From positions 1,302,001-1,366,000 of the forward strand of contig JAGVVL010000017.1 in the NCBI GenBank assembly GCA_018287875.1: 64,000 bases of DNA, given 5' to 3'. This DNA is from Nigrospora sphaerica. Lineage: Eukaryota; Ascomycota; Sordariomycetes; Amphisphaeriales; Apiosporaceae. Shown one piece after another: positions 22,555 to 33,146 of the stretch; the first letter of the stretch is position 1, and each line of letters begins with the position of its first letter. A program made the translations under genes and the position numbers. A model generated the notes under the pieces. The model did no database searches, was not told the origin of the DNA, and worked only from the letters and a program-made list of their open reading frames with translations.

Positions 22555-24209
22555 TTGCGGCCATGTGTTGCTGTGGCCGCCGGTCATTTTCCTCGTCGCG
22601 GCTCGCGGTGCATGTGCATAGACGGGCGTCGGCCATGGGGGTCGAATATGGAAAGAGCATTCATGCACCGCATCGCTTACATTCGGCCGAGGGCATGATC
22701 CAATCAAGCAGCAAGACGGACCGGCGTGGCCTGTTTAGTGCCTAGCGACGCCGGCTTTGAAATAGGTGGATGTTACCACGAGCATCGTCCGTACGCCAGC
22801 ACCAGCCTGTCCGGGTGCAGGCCGGCACAATCATGGAAACGGGCATAGGTACTGCCGCCGCGTTGTGACAAGGTGCACTACGGCAGTCCCATCAACGTCT
22901 TGGCCGTCGATCGGAGATGCCCGATTTAGGCAGTTGGTCAGGCAGCCCTGTAACCCCCACAGCGGCTTGGCGACAAGGGCCTTCTGAAAAGCAATGGAGC
23001 GTTGGTCACGGGTGGTTTCTCTAGCAAGGCTCTGGCTGGCTTCGACGACTATGCGAAGACAGCTTAAACCATTTTCAGGGGCGCCGGTGCGATGTCAGCC
23101 GGTCAGGGGTTGGGCTGCCGAAATTATATCGTACCTAACTATTGAGTTTTCTCCCTTCATCGCCGTTGGGGGGACCTGCCTACGCCTATTAATGGGCCTA
23201 CGTGCGAATGGCTGTGTTTTAACGGCGCAAGGCGGTCCGGGGCCATTGACCCTGGCTTTCTCCGTCCCTCTCTCTCTTGGCCCCCCTCAATCATTTGGCG
23301 GGGTCGGCGCGTGCACGCGGCCGGCTTCCCGACGACGATCAGATACCCCTCGACACCGCCCCCGCCCCCGAAATTTGCGCCGTTGGGGCTACGGCGCTGT
23401 ATGCCGAATGCGGGCGGCAGCCGAGCACGTTGGTCAAGGTTGGCAGGTCGGCAGTTAAGGTGGGGTTGGGGGTGCTTGGCCCCATGGCGGCTTTCGCTAT
23501 AGACCGTCTGCATGTCCCAAGTCCAAGTATGCATCTTAGTCGCCAAGCAAGGCCGAGGAGGAAGACAAGCGTGTGCTTAGGAGGATGGAGCTGGGAAAGA
23601 GCCTTCCGTTTCGGGCTTCCTCGATCGCGAAACTGGCGTCCCATCCGGCATACACCGTATGCGGGGAGCGGTGGCCATCCATGCTCCGATCCCATTTCAG
23701 ACGAGCTTCTGCGACACGCGCCAGAACCTGCCAGGGTTAGGACGACTTGCCCCAAGGATGCCGTAGGCCGGTGGTGCTGGTGCTGCTGGTGCTGCTGCTC
23801 TGCTGCCCCTTGGCGGGCATCGTCGTCCATCGACGCTCTACGGGAGCAAATCTCGGAGCAGAGGGTGGTTGTGCATTATGAGGCCGCTATTGGCTGCATA
23901 GCCCACGACCTACCGTGTTGAGACAGCAGCTCGTCGGGGCTTTGCTTAGCCCCTCGGGATGCCTTTGTTTATGCTGCGAAGCCCCCAGTGAAGACCCTAC
24001 GGGGACCGGTATATAAAGCCGTGGCACCGTCGCTCGAGCTGAGAGAGGCTTCCAACACGCCAGTCGCAGCAGCAGGTTCTTCCCATCACACCGCAGAAAT
24101 AGCAGCAAGCAGTCACAGGAGCTCATCGCCGCTCTTCGAAGCCTCGCAACGTCCACGCTCGCTCTCTTTCCACTGTGACCTGCCCCGGTGCTTGTCTTGA
24201 TCCGCCAAG
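22555..24209. other. spacer and cutinase promoter
   Basis: About 1.65 kb. No coding sequence is supported; a 163-codon minus-strand frame at 23339-23830 is His/Gln-rich at its start because it lies across a GTGCTG-type microsatellite (about 23776-23806). The last 200 bases hold the TATA box and leader of the cutinase gene. Confidence 0.55.
24010..24017 (+). promoter_or_regulatory. TATA box of the cutinase gene
   Basis: TATATAAA preceded by GACCGG and followed by GCCG lies 193 bases before the cutinase ATG at 24210. Clear TATA boxes mark strongly inducible genes in filamentous fungi, which fits a secreted hydrolase. Confidence 0.65.
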
Positions 24210-24969
24210 ATGAAGTTCTGCCTGTCCATTGTTGCTCTCGCCGCCTCGGCCTTTGCCTCGCCCATTGTCCTGGACCTCTCCGACATCAACCAGAACGAGC
24301 TCGAGGAGATCCATGCCCGTGACATCGAGGCCCGCCAGAGCGGCACCACCGCCAACGAGTTCCTCAACGGTGGCTGCCGGGATGTCGTGCTGGTCTTTGC
24401 CCGCGGCACCAGCCAGTCCGGCAACCTTGTAAGTCTTGGCCTGCCCTTCGCCCCTTGCGTCTCTTTCTGGGACCGACACTGACGCGCAACTGCAGGGCGA
24501 GATGCCCGGCGTCGATCTATCGGCCGCCCTCAAGTCGGCCCTCGGCGCCTCGCGCGTGGCGACGCAGGGTGTCGCCTACTCGGCCTCGCTGCTGGGCAAC
24601 CTGCAGTCGGGTGGCTGCCCGCCGCGCGAGGCCGCCGACATGGCGGCCCTGATCAGCCAAGTAGCCAGCCAGTGCCCGTCGGCCAAGATTGTCGTGTCCG
24701 GCTACAGCCAGGGTGCCGCCATGGTGCACCGCTCCATCGAGCGCGCTTCGACGGCTGTCAAGGCCAGGATCGTTGCTGCTGTAACGTTCGGCGACACCCA
24801 AAACGCCCAGGACGGCGGCCGCATCCCCGGTTTCGACACGGCCAAGACCCGCATCTTCTGCAACGACGGCGACCGCGTCTGCGACGGTACTCTCATCATT
24901 ACCGGTGCCCACTCCGACTACCGCAGCTCCATCAACCCCGCCGTCTCCTTCATTCGCGGCCGCGTCTAG
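24210..24969 (+). CDS. cutinase (CE5 family), secreted
   Basis: Two exons (24210-24428, 24496-24969) with a 67-base phase-0 intron (GTAAGT...CAG) give 230 residues. Residues 1-16 form a classic signal peptide ending in Ala-Phe-Ala-Ser, followed by a short pro-region before R-Q-S-G. Cutinases are serine esterases that open plant cutin polyester and other short esters outside the cell. The catalytic Ser is in GYSQGA (about residue 144), the Asp in NDGDRVCDG (about 199) and the His in GAHSDY (about 212). Four cysteines (GGCRD, GGCPP or SQCP, and the pair in CNDGDRVC) match the family disulfides. The length is typical. A TATA box lies 193 bases upstream. No cellulose-binding domain is present. 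Confidence 0.96.
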
Positions 24970-26038
24970 AGCCGAAAGAACTCGCGCGTACCACATGGCG
25001 GAAGCTTCTACTGGGTTGCCGAAAGCCAGTGCAACGGGTAACGAAGAGGGAAAGAACTAAGTCTATCGGCTGGAAATGCGGTACCGTATGTTTTATGTGC
25101 CACGACTGAATAATGAATAATGCGATGCTGTCTTCCTGGCCTACGTCTCGGCTCTCCCTCTCTTCGTGATTCCGTAGCGGAAGTGCCAGGCGCGCGGCCG
25201 AGGCCCGCTGCCTTGCGACGTCATTTAGTAGCAGAGCGGGCTGTGGGCAAGTTGTCTCTCTGTACGGGTATCCGCCAAAGTGTATCGAATATGAAGGACG
25301 GCGTTGTACCAGAGACCATTGGGATCGGGGTGTACGGACTGATGTGCGGACTCGATAAGGACCTTGTCTCTTTGTTTGCTGCGGAGGCGCCCTGGCCAAA
25401 GTAGCGGCGCGCACCCGAAGGCAAACGCGGTAGTCACTGCCGGAAACCGGGAACAAGCAGGCTGTGTTCGGGTAGACGGCATCCAGATTTGATCATGCCG
25501 GGAGACCGGGGAAGCACAGCTGAGTCCGCCAGACCTATTGCCCTGGAGAGTTCATCCGCTTTCGGAGAGGATGGGGGAACAAACTAAGTAGTTTGTACCC
25601 TTGGTCGCACTAACCCGGGAACGACGCGTCCCTGGAGCTGAGCGCGTGCGTCTGCCGGTACACCCTCGCCCTTTTCCAATATCGTGCTGAGTGCAAATAG
25701 CAGCGCCGGCATGTGCCGACCGCCAGGAAAACATCTCCGTGCGCAGCACCCGAGTATCTACACATTGCCTGGCCTGTAAGCTGTGTTCCCGCGGGGTATG
25801 CGAAGGGTTTCCGTACAGGAATATCGCACGGCAGGCCCTGTGCCCCCTTTTGTGCGTCTCACGTCTCGGCAGACGTCGTTCATGCCGAGATGGTGTTTTG
25901 TGCGCCCTGGCCGTCCGGTGGTTCGTAGAACGTGGGTAGGGCTACATAATCGCGCGCTGGGCCTTTCCGGTTCGTGAGTGAGAGATCGCACCGCGCAGCT
26001 GTCCAGTGGTCAGTCTAGGCGAGCGCCCGCCCAGCACG
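24970..26038. other. spacer, no supported gene
   Basis: About 1.07 kb between the cutinase stop and the rhodopsin-like gene. Several frames under 170 codons overlap on both strands with no domain, signal peptide or splice support. Confidence 0.6.
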
Positions 26039-27555
26039 ATGTCCAGCAGACAACTCGAGATCATAGTCGCCGTGACGGTGACGTTCGGCGCCGCCACGGT
26101 TATCCTGGCCCTGCGGTTGTTGGCCCGAAAGCTCCGAAAAGTAACGCTGTGGCTGGACGACTGGCTGGCGGTCCTGGCTTGGGTACGTTGTCGACTGTTC
26201 AGAAGAGCGCCGTAGACGACGGCCTCGTATTTCCGAGTCGGCGAGACTGACATGCCCTTTCCAGTTTGCGGCCTTCTTCTATGACACGGGCGCCTTCGTG
26301 TGTGAGTACCTCTATCGTCCGCCATACAGACCGAGCGAGACTCACGGTGGGCGGCAGGGCTTCAGATCGGCCTCGGGTGCCACATCCAAGATGTTCACAT
26401 GCCGGCGACCAGAGCGTCGTACTACCGCGAACTCTTTCAGTTCATTCTTGAGCAAGCCTACTCGGTTTCTATCACGTCCTCGCAACTGTCGCTCCTCGCG
26501 CTTTACTGGCGTGCCTTTGGGCCTATCTTCGAGACGCGTGTCGCCGTCGGCGTCATGGCCGCATGTTCCTCGGCGTGGTTCCTCTGCCGCGTATGTTCTG
26601 CATGTAGATCAAGAGCGCTCAGTCGTAGTAGCGATGAAGAAAGGGGGAGGCGGCGATGAGGGTACCAGGCTGACGATTAGCCGGCCAGGTCTTCCTCGTC
26701 ACGTTTCAGTGCAACCCGCCGGCCGCCAAATGGGACGTCTCGGTCAGCAGATACACTTGCGCAATAGACACGGGCCGCTTCTTCCTCGCGACCGTCACGA
26801 CGCATCTGATTCTCGACATCCTCCTTATGGCTATTCCCGCCTGTGAGTCCCGCTGCCCGTCTGCAGTGCGATAGCACCGACTGAGCAACGACGGGATGCA
26901 GGGCAGATCCGCAAACTCCACCTTCCCTTCCTGGAGAAGTCAAGCATCATGGCACTCTTCATGTTCGGTTGTGTGTAAGCTGTTGGCCCCGGCTTCTTCT
27001 TTTGGGGTATGGCAGCTGACACGCCAGCCGCCTGTCTTCCCCAGTGTTTGCTTCTGCTCGGGGAAAATGATGCAGCAGGGGCTCACGTATAACCCCAGCT
27101 CGCCGGATGTCTTCTGGCTCGAGACTGGGCCAGTCATCTGGTCTGCGACAGAGATCAACCTCAGTGTCATCACGGGTGCGTTCCCGCGACATGCAGTCTC
27201 GTCCGCTCGGGGGGTTCCATACTAACAGTCGCGTCCAGCCTGCCTCCCTCTCATGCGGCCCGTATTCCAGCGCCTCGGATGCTGTCTGGGTCGTCAGGAC
27301 AAGGAAGTACGACGCCGTTCTTCCCATGGTCCGAGAGACGGGCGGGGAGCAGCCGAGGCGGGAGTCAGAAGGGAAATGCCCGATCACGCCATTCATGGGC
27401 AGGGCACGGGGCCGCGTGTGGCTATCTCGAGTGACGCAGCGCCAAGATGCCAGGCAGATGGTGACAGACGATCAAGTGGCAGTTTCCGCGGTTGCATACG
27501 CGTCACGAAAGATGTAGATTATTGCGTGTCGCGGGCGTCGCGGAGTATCGAGTAA
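26039..27555 (+). CDS. fungal rhodopsin-like integral membrane protein (7TM)
   Basis: Seven short exons (26039-26182, 26265-26301, 26358-26590, 26689-26842, 26902-26974, 27045-27175, 27239-27555) join in consistent phases to 362 residues. It matches the fungal rhodopsin-like domain found in PTH11-related and many uncharacterised 7TM proteins. TM1 is in LEIIVAVTVTFGAATVILAL, followed by the typical RKLRKVTLWLDDWLAV. FQCNPPAAKWD corresponds to the conserved FQCxPxxxxWD before TM5. Then come an FFLATVTTHLILDILLMAIP span, a W-x-I-x-K-L-x-L-P cytosolic loop and the terminal W-S-x-x-E-x-N-L-S-V-I-T / A-C-L-P-L-M-R-P element. The tail of about 85 residues is Arg/Gly-rich and ends near V-T-K-D-V. No N-terminal CFEM domain is present, so it is not a classical PTH11 receptor. 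The ligand is unknown. The acceptor of exon 3 is the least certain. Confidence 0.85.
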
Positions 27556-28004
27556 GGCGTGCGGGCTCTTGGTAGAGGAGAAGCAGGTGCGCATGTTAAG
27601 GTAGCCAAGTAAGTACGTATCTGGGTCGAGCCTTCTGCAACTGGTCAGCCTTGAGTCAATGTAGAACGAAAGAACGGACTCATGGGACTCTCGGCCGTCC
27701 AAGCCCAGGCACGTGAGGGCTGTAGACGGTAGGTCAATGTCATACGGAGCCTGGGACGGTTATGGCCATCACCTTTCGCATGCATCACTTCTTTGCTATT
27801 CTTATGACAGTTGTCGCTTCTACTCATGTTTCCGCATCAAAGCAACCGGCGTGAACCGGGGCCCCTGGGGTCTCGCAATCTTGTATATCGACGCACAGCC
27901 TCCCATCCAGCCATCCCTGTTGGTTCCTTGCTATTTGGAGTCCATGATTGGAACTTGGGAGCCTGGAGGCATCTCTCCCACTTCCTTCGGCTTTCTACTC
28001 CACT
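27556..28004. other. spacer between converging genes
   Basis: 449 bases between the stops of the rhodopsin-like gene and the RNA ligase gene. It holds the two 3' ends; no gene or repeat is seen. Confidence 0.6.
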
Positions 28005-29198
28005 TCACCACTGGTCAACCTTGTGCTTTCCATAGGTGAGCAGCCAGCTGTCGGCGATGACCTTGAAGCCAAACAAGTTGTTCATAGTCCGAAAGACCAG
28101 TCCCTCGCGGTTCTTTCCCAGCATACCCTTCCCCTCTGCCTTCGCCAGGAGCTCGTCGACATCTTTGGCGAAAGCCGAAAGCTTGAGGCGGTGCAACACG
28201 GGAACGTGGGCCAAGCCATTGCGGTCGCAGAACTGCCGTGTGCGTTTCGCCCCCCACCAAGCCTGCTTGTCGATATCCCAGATGCTGAAGACGTAGAAAG
28301 CATGTTTGCCCTCGGGGAAGCCCATGCTGTTATCCAGGATGCTTGAGCCGCACAGCTCGCCTTGGACCGAGATGTTGAGTTGCAAACGCTGGAGCTTCTC
28401 GTAGATGCCCTGTTCTCTCGCCGCCTTCCAGAAAATCGACTTGTCAGATTTCACGTAGTCTTTAGACCGGCCGCAAACCCCATACGACGGGCGGTCGACT
28501 AGGCCATCAATGCCGCGGGGCAGGGCTTTGTGCCATTGCGAATCGGCATTGATGTGGTAGACAGACATGGGAACGCCGTCCAGCTTCTCGGTGACTTGGA
28601 AGAGGGTGTCGCCGTAGTTTTCGAAGAGAAGAATGATGTTCTGAGCGCGATCGCATCCGGGCTGCGGGAAAAAACAAGGCGAGTGGCCGTACGATGCTGT
28701 AAAGTCCTCGTGGGCGGCCGAGTACTTTTCGATGCGGAGAGCGGCTGTGAAATCCATATCGAGTAGCTTCTTCTCTGCCTCACCAAGACTGGCGCTGTTG
28801 TGCTGCAAAGCGGCCAGACTTCTCTGGATCTCGTGGAAAGAGTTGAAGGGGAAGATGAGACCCTGGGAGATGTGGCCTTGTTTCAGCATTGTCGTGACGA
28901 CGTATCCATCAGAGCCCCGGTACTTTTGCACGCGCGAGGGTGTGCAGAACTCCCAGAAGCGGTCGTCGGTGGCGGGAAGGAAGCTGTCGACCTCGAAATA
29001 AACAACCAGCTCGCCCGCCTTGTAATTGCCTCTGAATGTGACAACTTTCCATCCGCCGATGCTAACCAAGTCGGACCTGGTACCCCGGATTGGGGCAACC
29101 TGGGAAACGCGGCGCACTGTCACCAGTTTGCGCTCTGTGTGTTCCGTGGCGCCGAGCTCGTTTCGCTCGGCCAGGCAGAGGTCCTGAAAGGCATCCAT
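28005..29198 (-). CDS. ATP-dependent RNA ligase, Rnl5 (DraRnl)-like
   Basis: Single exon, 397 residues, ATG at 29198. It joins RNA ends through a ligase-adenylate. An N-terminal OB-like domain (about residues 25-115, with R-G-x-x-x-D-L-V and ELVVYFEVDSFLP) precedes the nucleotidyltransferase domain, the order known from the Deinococcus radiodurans ligase and its eukaryotic homologues. Motif I is EKLDGVPM with the adenylated Lys about 205. C-G-R-S-K-D-Y follows. Motif III is QGELCGSSI (Glu about 281), motif IIIa FYVFSIWDI, motif IV REGLVFR and motif V FKVIADSWLL. All catalytic residues are present. Rnl5 enzymes seal nicks with a 3'-OH on the RNA strand. The role in fungi is unknown; it is unrelated to the tRNA-splicing ligase Trl1. 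No targeting sequence is evident. Confidence 0.93.
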   Translation of the reverse strand: MDAFQDLCLAERNELGATEHTERKLVTVRRVSQVAPIRGTRSDLVSIGGWKVVTFRGNYKAGELVVYFEVDSFLPATDDRFWEFCTPSRVQKYRGSDGYVVTTMLKQGHISQGLIFPFNSFHEIQRSLAALQHNSASLGEAEKKLLDMDFTAALRIEKYSAAHEDFTASYGHSPCFFPQPGCDRAQNIILLFENYGDTLFQVTEKLDGVPMSVYHINADSQWHKALPRGIDGLVDRPSYGVCGRSKDYVKSDKSIFWKAAREQGIYEKLQRLQLNISVQGELCGSSILDNSMGFPEGKHAFYVFSIWDIDKQAWWGAKRTRQFCDRNGLAHVPVLHRLKLSAFAKDVDELLAKAEGKGMLGKNREGLVFRTMNNLFGFKVIADSWLLTYGKHKVDQW

Positions 29199-30416
29199 GT
29201 TAGCAATGCTGGCCCTTGGTTTGATGGCGGTGCGGGCGATGAAGGATGTGCACAGCCTCAGATTTCAGTTACGTTTCTGGGGGGCAATCATGAAAGAAAG
29301 GCAAGTAGGCAATGGCAATGGAGGAACTGGGGAATCAGGCAGGTACCTCTTGGGCAGCGGCTGGATGGAGGCATGTGGACGCGAAGTAGTTGCCTTGCTT
29401 CTAGCCGAATCTTTAATTCAACAGGTACTTACTTAATGTACTCCGCAAACGGAACATAAGGAGAAGGTTCAAACTATTATTACGCCAGGAATTGTACGTC
29501 CTTTAGTACTTGTGTATGGGACCTGAAGGCATCTATGTATGCCGCCTCCTATCCCCCTTGGTTGTAAGTGCACACTGTGAATTATCAGCGACGGCCAGAA
29601 GCTCTGGAGTCGCATCTGAAGTGATGATTACTTGATAAAATGGGATTACGAGACTGTAGAAATGGTAGTAGCATGGCGCAGTGGGTGTTTCATCCACGAC
29701 CTACCAGTATCTCGTGCCATGATCCGCAAGGCCTTCTTGCACGCTAATATGTAATGGGCACGTTCCAGTGAGAAAGCAGCGTAGAGACTCGTGATTGCAT
29801 GAGTAGGTAGATAGCAACGACGCCCAACACTCGGGATACAAGGTGTTGCGACTAGGAAAACTCCATATATTCTAAGGTCCAGCTACAGAATTTGCGGGCT
29901 TCTCTCAGACGAGTGGTGTCGAATTTAGGGGTAAAGACGTTCGAGCCTCCCAAGTGCTAGAAGGTAGTGGTAAAGATGATTACAGTCGGAAATGTGAATA
30001 GATTTTGCATCCATTTTGACCGCCCTTCTGGGCCCTTCTGAAGAATAGTATGTTCCGGTTTCGATTCGGTTTGTCTAGTGCACAACTATAGAATAGCTGG
30101 GCCGTCTTCGGCTGCGCATAAAATTCTAAGCTAGTAATGGGTTCAAACCTCGGCTGGCTGGCTAATTGGCTCGTCACCAGTTACTTACGAGAAATACCCG
30201 GCGGCCTACTTACGTAACGAGGACAACCATCTTTGAGTCGTCGCCTCCCTTATTCTTCATACTTGGTCACGCCATTCCCTTGGCATTTCAGTATAGTCCA
30301 TAGTGGACTCCCGACCCCTCAGCCACACGTGGCCCTCCGTCTTCTTATCTTTTTTTCTCAATTTCCCCTATTATATTATTTTATAGCCGGCATTGTCATC
30401 AACAAGTAACCCACTA

Positions 30417-30540
30417 TCCTCCATGGCACAATGGTTAGCGCGTCTGACTGTTATCTACAACGATTGTCTTATGTACCGCATGGGAACATTTCGTAGACAC
30501 AGTACATCAGGAGGTTCACAGTTCGAGTCTGTGTGGGGGA
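30417..30540 (+). tRNA. tRNA-Asn(GTT) with 52-nt intron
   Basis: The acceptor arms TCCTCCA and TGGGGGA pair over seven positions with one T-G wobble. The D arm reads GCAC-loop-GCGC with one A-C mismatch. The anticodon stem TCTGA pairs with TCAGG, and the loop reads CT-GTT-A, giving anticodon GTT at 30450-30452. The intron is 30454-30505, at the canonical place one base after the anticodon. The variable loop AGGTT is five bases. The T arm CACAG-TTCGAGT-CTGTG is perfect. Box A (TGGCACAATGG) and box B are good. A run of nine T lies about 50 bases downstream. The D-stem mismatch leaves open a weakly functional copy or pseudogene. Confidence 0.75.
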
Positions 30541-30588
30541 GGGAAATCGAAACGAGCACACCACTCGTTTCATTTGTTTTATTTTGTC

Positions 30589-30597
30589 TTTTTTTTT
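30589..30597 (+). terminator. RNA polymerase III T-run after tRNA-Asn
   Basis: Nine consecutive T residues about 50 bases after the tRNA end. This exceeds the minimal length for pol III termination, though it lies further away than usual. Confidence 0.45.
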
Positions 30598-32285
30598 CTG
30601 CGCTCCTGGGGTCGAACTCCACAACAGGGAATGTCGGCACCTCAGCGTATTTCCGAGACCTAGGCAGGTCAATCTCTTTTACCACTTAAGTGGACAAATG
30701 CCACCATTTATTCCTCGAAACCGTATGTTCCGAGTCGGCGGGTTGTTGGTCACTGTAGCAGCATTGGTTGTGGCCCGAAGGTGGAAGGCGCTGGAAGGTG
30801 TCTGCGAGGTATTGTACTCTGCTGCTTGTTTGTGGTTGAATTCCCAAGTGAGCGTGCCAGCTATGGCGAATCGACCGTAGTGTGATGGTTGAAATAGTAG
30901 CCTCCGGTGAAACACGGCTTATGAAACCAATAGCACGGTAGGAAGTGCGTTTTCTTTTGTTAGGTAGCTAATTCGTATCTCTTAAGGAGTGTCTTGTTGG
31001 CTCTGGATCTTACCACTAACGCAATGCCCACATGATATTGGGGGGAGGCCTCATATGTTTCTTAGTTGGGATACACAAATGTCTTTGGGTGGTAAAAGGA
31101 AAACACAGAGTTCAGCAGTTGCATTGCAGGCCGGGCATCGTCTATAAAGCTTAGAGATGTCTACAAAGTTCCAAGAACGCCTAAGAAGCCCTTACCAAGT
31201 AGCGTATCAAGTGCACGGGGCGGAAAGGGGTGAACACAGTCTGATCGTCAAAATGCGGTAACAAAGGACCAAATAGATTACTTAGGCGACAATCAGGCAA
31301 CACGGTTCTAGAAGAACAGAATGAAGCTTCACGGCAAGTACAACATAAGTAGCTAGTATATATGGTAACGGTGACTGTAAAGGGCTGGTGGAGGAAGCAG
31401 CAACAGCTTGCCCAGAATGCCTTCGCCACTGCATTGCACTTATGCTTTTCACTGCAGGGCAATGGGGATATTTCTAGTTTATTCTCAAGCCTTGGACCAC
31501 TCCCTCACAGCAAAGCATCTCGAAAGTAGTGATCGCAGGGGAGAAGTCGTACCGGAATGTACATTGGGGGGGTTTCTCCGACTCCAGTTGCCCAGCAAGA
31601 GGGCATCCCTTTGGCCAGGGCGGGAATCCGTCCGTTTGTTGCGGCTTCTATGTACCCCGCGACATGCGCTTGTTTTCGTCCCCGGAACACCTCCCTTGTT
31701 GATGAAGGCACCAACGGCCACAACAAGAATAGCAAAAAAGAGCCTTCTTCCACTTGGCACTGCAATATTGGCTGTCGGCGCCGTTATGATGAAGCCATCA
31801 CCGAACGAGGGTGCTGCAAGTTGCATGGTCAAGCTTGGTCTGACGCTTTACGATGACGATGGTGTCAATGGACGCAACAGCGAAGATGACGATGCTTCTC
31901 GCGATGACAGACCGGAGCATGGTTTGGGCCTTCGACGGTTGATTCACCACCAGGCCAGCCGAGCTTCGCTTCCTTCTTCCATGACATCACGCATCACCGT
32001 CACGGAACCAGAGCTACTTCCACAGGCACGAAATGACCAAGTCTCCCCAGAATATCCCGAGAGCTCCTGGCCTCCCGGGCTCAAACCAATGCAAAGCCGT
32101 AAGCAGCCCTTGTTGTTTTCGTTCCCCCCGAGCCACAGCCCCCTCCCCTGTACTCTCATAATCTATTGGTCCCCGTACTCAAACCTCGGAATGTCATCCA
32201 CGAGAATCGTTTCTAGGGAGATATTGACCCCAAGTGTGCAGAGCGCAATGCTGCCAAGCAAGCTCGTCTCTCGATACATTACCAG

Positions 32286-33146
32286 ATGTCTGCTCCATTT
32301 GCTCCACATCCGGGCCCAGTATGGAGGAGTGGGCGCTTAGTGGCACAAAGAGCTCGCCTTGAAGAAACCCAAAAGATCAAGGGCCTAAGCCTTGTATCAT
32401 CTGCCCAAGAGATCAAAGACGATGGTGGCACATCTACTCAAGAGATCAGAGGCAATGGCGATCCGTCTATGCAAGAGATCAAGGGCCATGGTGGCCCGTC
32501 GACGCAGACGCAGCCGCAGCCGCACCCTGCATTAGCAAGTGCACTGAAGGCGGTCAAAGAAGCCCGCCGAGAAAGAGCCCGGCACCGCAGAGAGCGGAAA
32601 GTCACACGCAGACTTGGAGTCAGCAAAGGCCAGGGCGAACATGGCTATGATGGTGAATTTGAGGCGTATAGGCGCTTTCAAAAACTCTTTGGCGACGACT
32701 GGAGTTACCAGAATTGGACCAGCAGACTGCGCGTCCGTGCTGATTTTCCTCCCATGTTGGAATCCGAGGTTGGTCGTGTCGACCTAACGTTTAAAGACAC
32801 CAAAGGCCGGATGAGAGGGTTCCTCAAAACAAAGGGGATCACCAATGATATTTGGCACAACGATACAACCTTCCATCTAGAAGTCAAGTCGCACCTCCGA
32901 TCGATGAACGTGGGAACACGGGCGACCACAGGCTCGCTCACTCCAAATCAGAAGACGATGGTGCGTCCACCACGCAGTACATGCTATGGATCCCATCAAA
33001 CTAATGAATCCAAATAGATGAGAGAGATGCAGAACAGTCCTGATGACGCGTTCATCGTTGTGCATATGTACGGCTTGCGTAGCGAAGCCAAGAGGACATG
33101 GGATTTCACTGCGGGCATTCCGCAGCCCGCCACCCCCAGTCCTTAG
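32286..33146 (+). CDS. small protein with NO VEIN C-terminal (DUF3883)-like domain
   Basis: Two exons (32286-32960, 33018-33146), with a GTGCGT...TAG intron in phase 0, give 267 residues. Residues about 40-75 hold three copies of a 12-residue repeat built on S/T-x-Q-E-I-K/R-x-x-G. A basic helix rich in Arg/Glu follows (about 90-115). The C-terminal half has the order seen in the DUF3883 domain of NO VEIN-like proteins: Y-D-G-E-F-E-A at the start, D-F-P-P-M, V-D-L-T-F-K-D-T, then T-F-H-L-E-V-K-S, a possible restriction-nuclease-like core with E-x-K, then N-Q-K-T-M. Typical fungal relatives are much longer and carry an HATPase-like part upstream; none is visible here. So this is either a stand-alone domain protein or the surviving end of a decayed gene. 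Function unknown. Confidence 0.65.

Larger units (their letters stand above)
29199..32285. other. AT-richer spacer with tRNA gene
   Basis: About 3.1 kb. From about 29440 to 31400 the sequence is visibly richer in A and T than the flanking genes. Apart from tRNA-Asn (30417-30540) and its T-run, I find no supported gene. A long plus-strand frame at 31408-32340 has no domain and overlaps the start of the DUF3883 gene in another frame. Confidence 0.55.

Noticed and set aside
23339..23830. 163-codon minus-strand frame with His/Gln-rich start
   Set aside because: The composition comes from a CTG/GTG microsatellite, and no domain or splice support is seen.
31408..32340. 310-codon plus-strand frame before the DUF3883 gene
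   Set aside because: No domain, no signal peptide, overlaps the DUF3883 start in another frame, and no splice joins it convincingly to that gene.
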